Shown piece after piece: positions 7,330 to 15,905 of a stretch of DNA of 64,000 bases. Made by a program: the position numbers and the translations under genes. Source of the stretch: Streptomyces sp. SKN60 (GTDB taxonomy: Bacteria > Actinomycetota > Actinomycetes > Streptomycetales > Streptomycetaceae); assembly GCF_026236535.1 (NCBI RefSeq), contig NZ_JAHTMW010000013.1:186001-250000 (forward strand), in the 5' to 3' direction. The stretch's first letter is position 1. Each line of letters begins with the position of its first letter. The notes below the pieces were generated by a model. It had not been told where the DNA came from. It saw only the letters and a list, made by a program, of their open reading frames with translations, and searched no databases.

Positions 7330-8895
7330 ATGACCGACTCGCTGCACCCGCACCCGCGCAACCGTTTCCTCGCCCGCCATCTCTACACCCCGAGACAGCG
7401 GTTCTTCGCCGCCGTGCTCGCCCTGCTCGTGATCGGGCTGCCGCTCGGCTGGGCGATCAAGACCTGGACGACTCCGGAGAACCGTTCCTGTGCGGCGGGG
7501 GTCGCCCGCCCCGCAGACTCCGCCGAGTGCGTCGGCGTCAACGGCGACGGCTTCGACTTCCGGATCCCCGAACTCGCCCACATCGCCGGGCTGATCGGCC
7601 GCGAGAACGCCACCCTGAAGCCCGGCGAGTACGCCACGGTCGCCGTCCTGCTGCCGCTCACCTCCCCCGACGCGGGCATGCGCGTCAAGGTGCTGCACGA
7701 GCTCCAGGGCGCGTACGCCCGCCAGCACCGGGCCAACCACGAGTCCAACAGCGAGACCCCGAAGATCCGCCTGGTCCTCGCCAACACCGGCAAGAACAAC
7801 GCCCATTGGCGGGCCACCGTCGACCAGCTCAAGGGCATGACCGACGCCCCGGACCAGCTGCGCGCGGTCACCGGCGTCGCCACCTCCTCCGCCGAGGTAC
7901 GCCAGGCCGTCACCGCCCTCACCCACGAGGCCGGCCTCGCCGTCGTCGGCACCACCATCACCGCCGACGACATCGCCAACGGCCCCGGCCCCGGCAACAA
8001 CCGCTTCCCCGGCCTCGCCCGGGTCTCCCCCACCAACAGCGACGAGGCCGACGCGCTGGCCCACTTCGGCAAGGTGAACGCCGCCAAGGCCCTCCTCGTC
8101 CAGGACACCCGCACCGGCGACCACTACACCGACACCCTCAAGTCGGCCTTCGCCAAGTCCCTGCAGGGCGCCCCGTACGAGCCGCAGCTGTTCACCTCGC
8201 CCGCCGACCCCACCGAGGAGGGCACCACCGCCAACACCTTCCGGCAGATCACCCATCTCATCTGCGACACCCGCGCCGAGACGGTGTTCTTCGCGGGCCG
8301 GCACACCCAGCTGCGCCAGTTCATCAACGCGCTCGGCGCCCGCGGCTGCGCCGAGCGCTCCTTCACCATCCTCACCGGCGACGAGGGCTCCTACCTGGGC
8401 GCCGACTCCAAGCTCGACCGGCGGGCCCTCAAGACGCGCCTCACCGTGCGTTACGCCTCGCTCGCGCACCCGGACGCCTGGCGGGCCGCGCCGGGCCGGC
8501 CGGTACCGGCGACGGGCGGGTCGACGGTCGCGTACGACACCTTCCTGACGGACATCGCCCGCGCGGACGAGAAGCCGGTGGCGCTCGCGGACGGGCAGGC
8601 GATCGTCGCGTACGACGCGATGGCGACCGCCGTCCACGCGATCCGCCAGGCCACCCCGGACGGCGCGGCCTTCCCGGAGCTGGACGACGTGGCCACCCAG
8701 TGGCCGCAGGTCAAGGGCTCGCTGCGGGTGCAGGGCGCGAGCGGCTGGATCTGCCTGGACAACTTCGGCAACCCGTACAACAAGGCGGTCCCGATCGTGG
8801 AGCTCGCCGGGGACGGCACCCAGCGTTTCGTGGCGATCGCCTGGCCGGCGGGCGGCCCGCCGGCCACGAGCTGTCTGCCGCCGAAGAAGGGCTGA
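7330..8895 (+). CDS. Membrane-anchored periplasmic-binding-type (type 1) protein
   Basis: A 521-residue protein. Residues 1-24 are basic, residues 25-44 form one strongly hydrophobic segment without a lipobox, and the rest looks extracytoplasmic. The segment YATVAVLLPLTSPDAGMRVKVLHELQGAY starts a type 1 periplasmic-binding (branched-chain amino-acid receptor) fold; later parts (AVTGVATSSAEVRQAV, FPGLARVSPTNSDEADAL, AKALLVQDTRTGDHYTDTL) match its two lobes. No ABC permease genes are near, so transport is less likely than ligand sensing. It lies four bases after the ATPase gene. Confidence 0.84.
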   Translation: MTDSLHPHPRNRFLARHLYTPRQRFFAAVLALLVIGLPLGWAIKTWTTPENRSCAAGVARPADSAECVGVNGDGFDFRIPELAHIAGLIGRENATLKPGEYATVAVLLPLTSPDAGMRVKVLHELQGAYARQHRANHESNSETPKIRLVLANTGKNNAHWRATVDQLKGMTDAPDQLRAVTGVATSSAEVRQAVTALTHEAGLAVVGTTITADDIANGPGPGNNRFPGLARVSPTNSDEADALAHFGKVNAAKALLVQDTRTGDHYTDTLKSAFAKSLQGAPYEPQLFTSPADPTEEGTTANTFRQITHLICDTRAETVFFAGRHTQLRQFINALGARGCAERSFTILTGDEGSYLGADSKLDRRALKTRLTVRYASLAHPDAWRAAPGRPVPATGGSTVAYDTFLTDIARADEKPVALADGQAIVAYDAMATAVHAIRQATPDGAAFPELDDVATQWPQVKGSLRVQGASGWICLDNFGNPYNKAVPIVELAGDGTQRFVAIAWPAGGPPATSCLPPKKG

Positions 8896-8921
8896 CCATA
8901 CGGATACGGATACGGGTGTGA

Positions 8922-9452
8922 CTACGGCTCCCACTTCGGCCAGGGCGCCTCGTCCCGCTCGTACAGCTCCCGCAGCTCGCGCCAGCGGTCGGGCGTCCAG
9001 TCCCGCCAGTCCGTGGGGTGCCCGTTCAGGGCCCTGACCAGCCGTTCCAGGTGCTCGTGCCAGCCGGCCAGCATGTCGAGCATGGCCTCCTTCGAGCCGG
9101 TGAACTCGGCCGTGAAACGCAGCACGGTCGACACGTCGTGGTCCGGGCCCGGTTCCAGGTGGAAGCGGATCCGGCCGTGCGGCGGGTCGACCGTGTACTC
9201 GGCGACGTATTCGGGGTCCCAGGCGGTGACCTGTCCGGAGACGACGGTGTCGCTGTTCAGCCAGCGGAGCGTGACCCGGCCGCCGAGCCGGGGCTCCAGC
9301 GGGTCCGCGGCGCACAGCCAGGCGGGCAGGCCCTCGGGGGTGGCGACGGCGGCCCACACCGCGATCGGCGGGTGTGGCAGCTCGACCACGTAGCGCAGCA
9401 GGTGCGCGTCGCCGTCGTGGGTCTCGCTCCGGCCCCGGGGTATCTCGCTCAT
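8922..9452 (-). CDS. SRPBCC (AHA1-type) domain protein
   Basis: A 176-residue START/SRPBCC-fold protein of the Hsp90-activator AHA1 C-terminal-like group. The opening beta-strand and paired helices (VELPHPPIAVWAAVATPEGLPAWLC), the central LGGRVTLRW and the final helix (WHEHLERLVRALNG) follow the family plan of a hydrophobic cavity that binds small molecules. It stands between converging genes on its own strand. No partner or ligand can be named. Confidence 0.85.
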   Translation of the reverse strand: MSEIPRGRSETHDGDAHLLRYVVELPHPPIAVWAAVATPEGLPAWLCAADPLEPRLGGRVTLRWLNSDTVVSGQVTAWDPEYVAEYTVDPPHGRIRFHLEPGPDHDVSTVLRFTAEFTGSKEAMLDMLAGWHEHLERLVRALNGHPTDWRDWTPDRWRELRELYERDEAPWPKWEP

Positions 9453-9503
9453 ACCTCCAGCGTGGCCCCGGGGCGGGGCGGGTGCCAGCTCAGACGCCGA
9501 CGG

Positions 9504-10592
9504 TCACACTCCGGCGTACGAGTGCTTGCTGCTCACGAAGATGTTGACGCCGTAGTAGTTGAAGAGGAAGCAGGCGAAGGCGATGAGCGCGATGTACGCG
9601 GCCTTGCGGCCCTTCCAGCCGGCGGTGGCGCGGGCGTGCAGGTACGCCGCGTAACCGACCCAGGTGATGAAGGACCAGACCTCCTTGGCGTCCCAGCCCC
9701 AGTAGCGGCCCCACGCGTCGCCGGCCCAGATCGCGCCGGCGATGATCGTGAAGGTCCACAGCGGGAAGACCGCCGCGTTGACCCGGTAGGCGAACTTGTC
9801 GAGGCTGGCCGCGGCGGGCAGCCGCTCCAGGACGGAGCGGGCGAAGGAGCCGGGGTTGCCGCCGGTGGCGAGCTTGTTCTCGTACGAGTCGCGGAACAGG
9901 TACAGGAGGGTGGCGACGGCGCCCAGGTAGAACACGGCGCCGCAGAAGATCGCGGTGGAGACATGGATCCACAGCCAGTACGAGTCGAGCGCCGGCACCA
10001 GCTGGTCGCTGGGCGTCTTCAGCCAGGTGACCGCCATGCCCAGGTCGAGCAGGACCGTGGTGACCAGCGGCAGGCCGATCCAGCGCACGTTCTTCTTGGC
10101 GACGAGGAAGCCGAGGTACGCGCCGACCGCCACCGTGGAGAAGGTGGTGGAGAACTCGTACATGTTGCCCCAGGGGGCCCGCTGCACGGAGAGCGCGCGG
10201 GTGATCACGCCGGCCGCCTCGATGAGGAAGGCGAGCGCGGTCAGCGAGACCGCGATCCGGCCGTACAGGTCGCCCTGGACGGTGCCGCCGGCCGCGCCGG
10301 GGCCGTCCGGGACGTCCCGGGCGCCGGCCGCGGAGCGGGTGACGACCTGCGGCTTGTCGAGCACGGCGGTGCCACCGCCGGCCGTCTTCACCTGGACGGC
10401 CGGGGCGGCTGCGGCCGCCTTCGGCTGCTGCTGCGTGAGGGCGGCGGCGGTGCGGCCGACCTTGCTGCGGCTGCCGAACACCCACTCGGCGATGTGGGCG
10501 AAGAAGGCCAGGGTGTAGACGGCCATGGACGAGTAGACGAGCAGGTCGCTCAGCTGCGCCAGGCTCTCGTTGGTCTCGGCGGCGAGGATCAC
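9504..10592 (-). CDS. ccsB: Cytochrome c biogenesis protein CcsB (ResC)
   Basis: A 362-residue polytopic membrane protein, the haem-handling half of the System II cytochrome c synthase. The tryptophan-rich WWD motif is seen in DAWGRYWGWDAKEVWSF in the C-terminal third, flanked by several hydrophobic helices carrying conserved histidines. A low-complexity Ala/Gln-rich cytoplasmic stretch (about residues 45-75) separates the first helix from the rest. Its start overlaps the resB stop by four bases, so the two subunits are made together. It is the last gene of the resA-ccdA-resB-ccsB operon. Confidence 0.95.
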   Translation of the reverse strand: MILAAETNESLAQLSDLLVYSSMAVYTLAFFAHIAEWVFGSRSKVGRTAAALTQQQPKAAAAAPAVQVKTAGGGTAVLDKPQVVTRSAAGARDVPDGPGAAGGTVQGDLYGRIAVSLTALAFLIEAAGVITRALSVQRAPWGNMYEFSTTFSTVAVGAYLGFLVAKKNVRWIGLPLVTTVLLDLGMAVTWLKTPSDQLVPALDSYWLWIHVSTAIFCGAVFYLGAVATLLYLFRDSYENKLATGGNPGSFARSVLERLPAAASLDKFAYRVNAAVFPLWTFTIIAGAIWAGDAWGRYWGWDAKEVWSFITWVGYAAYLHARATAGWKGRKAAYIALIAFACFLFNYYGVNIFVSSKHSYAGV

Positions 10593-12304
10593 TTCTCAGC
10601 CCCTTCGGACTTTGCGGCAGGTTCCGCGGCAGGGTCTTCTGCGGATTCGGGTTCCGGCGCCGTGGGCGCCTTCGCGTGGAGCGTGGCCGCGAGCTCGGCC
10701 AGCTCCTCGGGCAGCTTGGCGGACTCGCTGCGGCCGAGGCCCGCCATCTCGACGACGGTGACGCCGTCCTCGCCGCGGACCGCCCGGACCCAGACGCGGC
10801 GGCGCTGGATGAACAGCGAGCCGGCGAGTCCGGCGATGGCGGCGACCGCGCCGGTGAGCGCGAGGCCGTTGCCGGGCTGCTGCGAGATCTGGAAGCTCGC
10901 CCACTCCTTGATGTCCTTCTCGAAGGTGATCGAGCCGGCGCCGTCGGGCAGCGTCATGGTCTCACCGGGAAGCAGGCGGTTGGCCTTGCCGGTGCCGCCG
11001 GCGACCGCGAACTGCTTCATCTTCGAGGTGTCGAGCTGGTAGACGTTCTGCGGCATACCGGAGTCGACCCGCAGGTCGCCGTGGAAGCCGGTGAGCGCCA
11101 TGACCGGGAAGTCGAGCGCCGGGAACTGGGAGAACATCGTCCCCTTGCCGGCGCCCGCGAAGGTCGGCACGAAGAAGGCCTGGAAGCCCAGCTGCTCCTT
11201 CTTCCCGTTCTTGTCGCGGTAGCCGTCCATCACCTTGATCGCACCGGACGAGGTGATGTTGTTGTCGATCGGCAGCAGCGGCACGGGGCCGCTGGTGACG
11301 ACCTTGCCGCGGCCGTCCCGGACGGTGACGACGGGCGCGTAGCCGTGGGCGATCAGATAGACCTTGGAGCCGTCGACCTCCAGCGGCTCGTTGACCCGGA
11401 TGACCGCCTTCTTGTCCTGGCCGCCGTTCTCGGAGTAGGTGACGGCCGCCTCGAAGGTGCGCGGGGTGCCGCGCTGGGGGCCGTTCTTCTCGTACGTGCC
11501 GGTGAAGCTGTCGAGCTTGAAGCCGAACGGCGCCAGGTCCTCGACGGAGAACTGGGAGCCGGACTTGAAGTCGTCGTACTGGGTGAGCGTGTTGGAGAAG
11601 CCGTCGCCCTCGACGATGAGCTTGCCGCCCTCGGACTTGAAGAGCTGGCCCACGGCGAAGGCCACGAGGATGACGATCAGGGCGACGTGGAAGAGCAGAT
11701 TGCCGGCCTCGCGCAGATAGCCCTTCTCGGCGGCGACGGCGTCACCCGCGGTGTGGGCGCGGAAGCGGCGGCCCTTGAGGGTCGCGAGCGCGGCGGCCCT
11801 GACCTCCTCGGGATCGGCCTCGGTGCGCCAGGTGGCGTACGCGGGGAGCCGGGTGAGGCGCTTGGGGGCGCCCGGCGGGCGGCCGCGGAGCTGGCCGACG
11901 AACTGCCAGGTGCGGGGGACGATGCAGCCGATGAGGGAGACGAACAGCAGGATGTAGATCGCGGAGAACCACACCGAGCTGTAGACGTCGAAGAGCTGGA
12001 GCTTCTCGTAGAGCGGCGTGAGGGTCTCGTGGGCCTGCTTGAACTGCGCCACCTTCAGCTCGTCCGCGCTGGTCTGCGGGATGAGCGAGCCGGGCACGGC
12101 GCCCAGGGACAGCAGGAAGAGCAGGATCAGCGCGACCCGCATGGAGGTCAGCTGCCGCCAGAACCAGCGGATCCAGCCGATGACGCCGAGGGTGGGGCCG
12201 CCGAGCGCGGTCTCCTCGCGGGGGGCGGTGGACAGCTGTTCCCCGGCGGCGCCGAGGCCGTCCTGCTGCTCCGTGGCTTGCCCTGTCGTTTCGGTCTTGC
12301 TCAT
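10589..12304 (-). CDS. resB: Cytochrome c biogenesis protein ResB
   Basis: A 571-residue membrane protein, partner of CcsB in attaching haem to apocytochrome c outside the membrane. N-terminal helices around SMRVALILLFLLSLGAVPGSLIP are the family signature; a long extracytoplasmic domain runs from about residue 215 to 470, and a last helix (LALTGAVAAIAGLAGSLFI) precedes a charged tail ending in an Ala/Glu/Pro-rich segment. It lies three bases after ccdA and overlaps ccsB. Confidence 0.94.
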   Translation of the reverse strand: MSKTETTGQATEQQDGLGAAGEQLSTAPREETALGGPTLGVIGWIRWFWRQLTSMRVALILLFLLSLGAVPGSLIPQTSADELKVAQFKQAHETLTPLYEKLQLFDVYSSVWFSAIYILLFVSLIGCIVPRTWQFVGQLRGRPPGAPKRLTRLPAYATWRTEADPEEVRAAALATLKGRRFRAHTAGDAVAAEKGYLREAGNLLFHVALIVILVAFAVGQLFKSEGGKLIVEGDGFSNTLTQYDDFKSGSQFSVEDLAPFGFKLDSFTGTYEKNGPQRGTPRTFEAAVTYSENGGQDKKAVIRVNEPLEVDGSKVYLIAHGYAPVVTVRDGRGKVVTSGPVPLLPIDNNITSSGAIKVMDGYRDKNGKKEQLGFQAFFVPTFAGAGKGTMFSQFPALDFPVMALTGFHGDLRVDSGMPQNVYQLDTSKMKQFAVAGGTGKANRLLPGETMTLPDGAGSITFEKDIKEWASFQISQQPGNGLALTGAVAAIAGLAGSLFIQRRRVWVRAVRGEDGVTVVEMAGLGRSESAKLPEELAELAATLHAKAPTAPEPESAEDPAAEPAAKSEGAEK

Positions 12305-12307
12305 GGA

Positions 12308-13045
12308 TCAGATTCCCGGAGTGAAGTCGGCCGCCCAGGACTGCATCGCGGAGACGATTCCGTCCCAGGCCCCGGTAACGAGCAGGAGTCCGGTGACGAT
12401 CAGCATGATGCCGCCGGTGCGCATGACCCACACATAGTGCCGCTTCACCCAGCCGAAGGCACCGAGCGCCCGCCGGAAGGCGATCGCGGTGAGGATGAAC
12501 GGCAGGCCGAGGCCCACGCAGTAGGCGACGGTGAGCAGTGCGCCGCGGCCCGCGCTGGCCTCGTTGGAGGCGAGGGCCAGGACGGCGGCCAGGGTGGGTC
12601 CGATGCAGGGGACCCAGCCGAGGCCGAACAGCACGCCGAGCATGGGGGCGCCGAGGAGGCCGGCCACCGGGCGCTTGTGGAAGCGGAACTCGCGGCGGGT
12701 CAGCCAGGGCATGGCGCCCATGAAGAAGGCGCCGAGGACGATGGTGAGGACGCCGAGCACCTTGGAGATGATCTCCCGGTGCACCTGCAGGGCGCTGCCG
12801 AAGCCGCCGAACAGGGCGCCGCCGGAGACGAACACGACGGTGAAGCCGAGGACGAAGAGGGCGGCCCCGCCCGCCATGCGGCCGCGGCGGGCCTCGGCGA
12901 GGTCGGTGCCGGTGACCCCGGTCACGTAACTGAGGTAGCCGGGGACGAGGGGCAGCACGCAGGGCGAGAAGAAGGAGACGAGTCCTCCGAGCACGGCGAT
13001 GGGGACCGCCAGGAGGAGCGCTCCGCTGAAGACCGTCTCGTTCAC
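12308..13045 (-). CDS. ccdA: Thiol-disulfide transporter CcdA
   Basis: A 245-residue protein with six hydrophobic segments. The redox cysteines are Cys29 in SFFSPCVLPL and Cys147 in GWVPCIGPT, one in each half of the inverted-repeat fold. It moves reducing equivalents from cytoplasmic thioredoxin to the extracytoplasmic ResA-like protein encoded just upstream. The start is GTG, one base after the stop of the upstream gene. Confidence 0.95.
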   Translation of the reverse strand: MNETVFSGALLLAVPIAVLGGLVSFFSPCVLPLVPGYLSYVTGVTGTDLAEARRGRMAGGAALFVLGFTVVFVSGGALFGGFGSALQVHREIISKVLGVLTIVLGAFFMGAMPWLTRREFRFHKRPVAGLLGAPMLGVLFGLGWVPCIGPTLAAVLALASNEASAGRGALLTVAYCVGLGLPFILTAIAFRRALGAFGWVKRHYVWVMRTGGIMLIVTGLLLVTGAWDGIVSAMQSWAADFTPGI

Positions 13046-13046
13046 G

Positions 13047-13652
13047 TCACTTCTCCGCGACCAGCGGGTCGATCACGGACTTCAGCTTGTCCTCGTCGAG
13101 CGCCATGAGGGAGCGGGCGGCGATCTTGCCCTGCTTGTCGAGGACGATGGTGGAGGGGATGGCCTGGGGCGGCAGCGAGCCCTTGGGGAAGGCACCGAGG
13201 ACGATCTTCCCGGCCGGGTCGTACAGACTCGGGTACGTGATGTCGTAGTCCGCCTCGAAGTTGACGGCGTTCGACTTCTGGAAGTCGCGGGTGTTGATCC
13301 CGACGAACTCCACGCCCTTGGGCTGGTACTCCTTGGAGACCTTGGCGAAGTGCGGCGCCTCGGCGCGGCACGGCGCGCACCAGGAGCCCCAGACGTTGAG
13401 GACGACGACCTTGCCCTTGAAGCCGGCGACGTCGAGCTGCTTGCCTTCGAGGGTCTCCCCGGCGAGCTCGTTCACCGCCTTGCGCTCGCCCTTGGCGACG
13501 GTGGCGATACCCCCCGTGTTGGTCACGAAGTTGGTGTCGCCGCCGCCGCCCGACTTGCCCTTGGAGTCGGAGCTGCATGCGGTCAGCACGAGCGCGGCGG
13601 CCACGAGGGCGACCGCCGGCAGGGCGCGACGAGGGGCATGGCTGAGGCTCAT
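13047..13652 (-). CDS. ResA/TlpA-like thioredoxin-fold lipoprotein
   Basis: A 201-residue lipoprotein: a hydrophobic signal ends in the lipobox LTAC with Cys26 as lipidation site, followed by a Ser/Gly-rich linker and a thioredoxin fold with the active site WCAPC (Cys92, Cys95). It should keep the CXXCH cysteines of apocytochrome c reduced for haem attachment, receiving electrons from CcdA. It is the first gene of the operon, with a likely promoter at 13695-13724. Confidence 0.92.
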   Translation of the reverse strand: MSLSHAPRRALPAVALVAAALVLTACSSDSKGKSGGGGDTNFVTNTGGIATVAKGERKAVNELAGETLEGKQLDVAGFKGKVVVLNVWGSWCAPCRAEAPHFAKVSKEYQPKGVEFVGINTRDFQKSNAVNFEADYDITYPSLYDPAGKIVLGAFPKGSLPPQAIPSTIVLDKQGKIAARSLMALDEDKLKSVIDPLVAEK

Positions 13653-13694
13653 GTGAAAAGTTTCGCATGGGCGTTTCGCCGATCTTGGGCACCC

Positions 13695-13724
13695 CCACTA
13701 CGTGCCCGTAACGCCCCTTGTCAA
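13695..13724 (-). promoter_or_regulatory. Likely promoter of the cytochrome c maturation operon
   Basis: On the minus strand TTGACA (13724-13719) is followed after 18 bases by TAGTGG (13700-13695), about 43 bases before the ATG of the ResA-like gene. The -35 element is perfect, the -10 is a weak match. Confidence 0.5.
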
Positions 13725-13749
13725 GATCGTCTAAGTCGGGCGGGGCGGG

Positions 13750-15006
13750 CTAGGCGGCCGGGCGGAGGAAGGTGTTCCAGCCGCCGGCCGGGGACTGGCC
13801 GACCTCCAGGGTACGCAGCTTGGCGAGGATCTTGGGGTCCTGGACGTCCAGCCAGTCGGTGAACTGGCGGAACGAGACGAGCCGCACGTCCTTCTTGCCG
13901 GCCATCCCCTTCAGGGCCTCCTCGACGGCGTCCATGTAGATGCCGCCGTTCCACTGCTCGAAGTGGTTGCCGACGAAGAAGGGGGCGCGGTTGGACTCGT
14001 AGGCGCGGTTGAAGCCGTTGAGGTACGCCTCGGCGGCCTGCTTGCGCCAGCCGGGATAGCGCGAGGGCATGCCCTTGGTCGTGTTCTTCGACTGGTTGGC
14101 GAGCATGTTGTAGTCCATGGACAGGACCTCGAAGGAGTGCCCGGGGAAGGGCACGGCCTGCAGCGGCAGGTCCCAGACGCCGCCGCGCCTGACCGGCCAC
14201 ATCTGGCGGCCGCCGGGCGAGCTCGCGTCGTAGCGCCAGCCGAGGCGCTTGGCGGTGGGCAGCAGGTTGTCCTGGCCGAGGAGGCAGGGGGTGCGGCCGC
14301 CGACGAGCTCCTTGGAGTAGTCGAAGGGCAGCGACGGCAGGTCGGTCCAGCCGGTGTTGGTCCGCCACTGGGTGACGAAGCCCACGGCCTGGTCGATCTC
14401 GTTCTGCCACTGCGCGGGGGTCCAGTGGGCGACGGAGCCGGAGCCGCCGCAGAAGTGCCCGTTGAAGTGGGTGCCGATCTCGTGGCCGTCGAGCCAGGCC
14501 TGCCGGACGTTCTTCAGCGTCTCCTTGATGTGGTCGTCGGTGAGGTAGCCGATGTCGGAGGCGCCGACCCGGTTGTTCGGCGGGCGGTAGAGGTCCTTCT
14601 TGGACTCGGGCAGCAGATAGAGGCCGGAGAGGAAGAAGGTCATCGCCGCGTCGTGGTTCTTGGCGAGTTCGAGGAAGCGCGGGAAGAGGCCGTTGCCGAC
14701 CTCGCCGGCACCGTCCCAGGAGAAGACGACGAACTGCGGCGGGGTCTGACCGGGTTCGAGCGGGACGGGGGCGTCGGGCTGGTTCGGCTGCTTTCCGGTG
14801 TCGGAGGTGGAACCGTCACCGATCGGTCGGCCGTCGTCCTGGGTGGGCTTGGCGGAGGGGTCCGGGGCGCCGGTGGCGTCTCCCCCCTTGCCGGGTCCGG
14901 AACGTCCGGTGTTGTCCTTGTTGTTGGTGCTGCAGGCGGCCAGCCCCATCGCGGCGGCGGCACCGACTCCCGCCCCGAGCAGACTCCTCCGATTGATCCC
15001 GCGCAT
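13750..15006 (-). CDS. Polysaccharide deacetylase-like Tat lipoprotein
   Basis: A 418-residue protein. The N terminus INRRSLLGAG is a twin-arginine signal and ends in the lipobox LAAC, so the protein is probably exported folded and lipid-anchored. A Pro/Gly/Ser-rich linker (about residues 25-80) precedes a NodB-type carbohydrate esterase-4 fold: FVVFSWDGAGE, the helix with AMTFFLSGLYL, and the metal-binding HEIGTHFNGHF. The usual Asp-Asp of the first motif reads Asp-Gly, so normal metal-dependent deacetylation is uncertain. ATG at 15006 is chosen because GGGGAA precedes it and the Tat motif starts there. Confidence 0.85.
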   Translation of the reverse strand: MRGINRRSLLGAGVGAAAAMGLAACSTNNKDNTGRSGPGKGGDATGAPDPSAKPTQDDGRPIGDGSTSDTGKQPNQPDAPVPLEPGQTPPQFVVFSWDGAGEVGNGLFPRFLELAKNHDAAMTFFLSGLYLLPESKKDLYRPPNNRVGASDIGYLTDDHIKETLKNVRQAWLDGHEIGTHFNGHFCGGSGSVAHWTPAQWQNEIDQAVGFVTQWRTNTGWTDLPSLPFDYSKELVGGRTPCLLGQDNLLPTAKRLGWRYDASSPGGRQMWPVRRGGVWDLPLQAVPFPGHSFEVLSMDYNMLANQSKNTTKGMPSRYPGWRKQAAEAYLNGFNRAYESNRAPFFVGNHFEQWNGGIYMDAVEEALKGMAGKKDVRLVSFRQFTDWLDVQDPKILAKLRTLEVGQSPAGGWNTFLRPAA

Positions 15007-15109
15007 GACTTCCCCATTCGCGCTGACGTAAGACCTGAACGTCATCCAAACCGACAATGAGTGAGATGACGGGAGGAACACGGAGGTTCCGGGAAATAGC
15101 ACAAATTTC

Positions 15110-15146
15110 AGGGCGGTCGAACGACGTGCTGTCGTCCGACCGCCCT
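15110..15146 (-). terminator. Hairpin terminator after the hemL operon
   Basis: A 16-bp stem with one mismatch (agggcggtcg...acgac paired with gtcgt...cgaccgccct) and a 5-base loop. It lies between the phosphatase stop and the next minus-strand gene. Confidence 0.8.
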
Positions 15147-15218
15147 GAGGGTGTACTGCGGCGGGAGCCTCGGTGTCTACGCCCCGAAGGCCACCGCCTA
15201 TGCCTTACGCCTTACGCC

Positions 15219-15905
15219 TTACGCTCCGAAGGCCTTCGCCTTGCCCGGCACCGGCTTCGCGCCCGCGCGCAGGTGGACGGGGACCAGGTCGAGGGCCGGC
15301 TCGCTGTACCCGACGGAGACGATCTTGTCGCCGCGGTACGTGAACGAGGTCAGCGAGGCCAGCGTGCACTGCCGGCGCCGCGGGTCGTGCCACAGCCGCC
15401 GCTTCTCCACGAAGCTGCGCACGATCCAGATCGGCAGCTGGTGGCTCACGCACACCGCCTCGTGGCCGCGCGCCGCGTCCTTCGCCGCGTCCAGGGCGCC
15501 CATCATCCGGACGACCTGCTCGACGTACGGCTCGCCCCAGGACGGCTTGAAGGGGTTGGTGAGGTGCTTCCAGTTCGCCGGCTTCTTCAGCGCGCCGTCG
15601 CCGACGCCGAAGGTCTTGCCCTCGAAGACGTTCTCCGCCTCGATGAGCCGTGCGTCCGTGGCCAGGCCCAGACCGTGCGTCTTGGCGATCGGCGCCGCCG
15701 TCTCCTGCGCCCGCTCCAGCGGGGAGGCCACGACATGGGTGATGTCGCGGTCGGCCAGGTGCTCGGCGACCCGGTCGGCCATCTGCCGGCCCAGCTCGGA
15801 CAGGTGGTAGCCGGCCCGGCGCCCGTACAGCACGCCGTCCGGGTTGTGCACCTCGCCGTGCCGCATCAGGTGGACGACGGTGATGTCGGTCTCGGGGGCG
15901 CTCAT
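15219..15905 (-). CDS. Histidine phosphatase (phosphoglycerate mutase-like) protein
   Basis: A 228-residue branch-1 histidine phosphatase. The catalytic LMRHGEVHNP (nucleophile His15 in RHG) opens the fold; SPLERAQETA carries the second Arg, and SHQLPI supplies the late His. It probably dephosphorylates a small metabolite rather than acting in glycolysis. The start overlaps the hemL stop by four bases, so it is co-translated with hemL. The stop is followed by short copies of gcgtaag. Confidence 0.9.
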   Translation of the reverse strand: MSAPETDITVVHLMRHGEVHNPDGVLYGRRAGYHLSELGRQMADRVAEHLADRDITHVVASPLERAQETAAPIAKTHGLGLATDARLIEAENVFEGKTFGVGDGALKKPANWKHLTNPFKPSWGEPYVEQVVRMMGALDAAKDAARGHEAVCVSHQLPIWIVRSFVEKRRLWHDPRRRQCTLASLTSFTYRGDKIVSVGYSEPALDLVPVHLRAGAKPVPGKAKAFGA

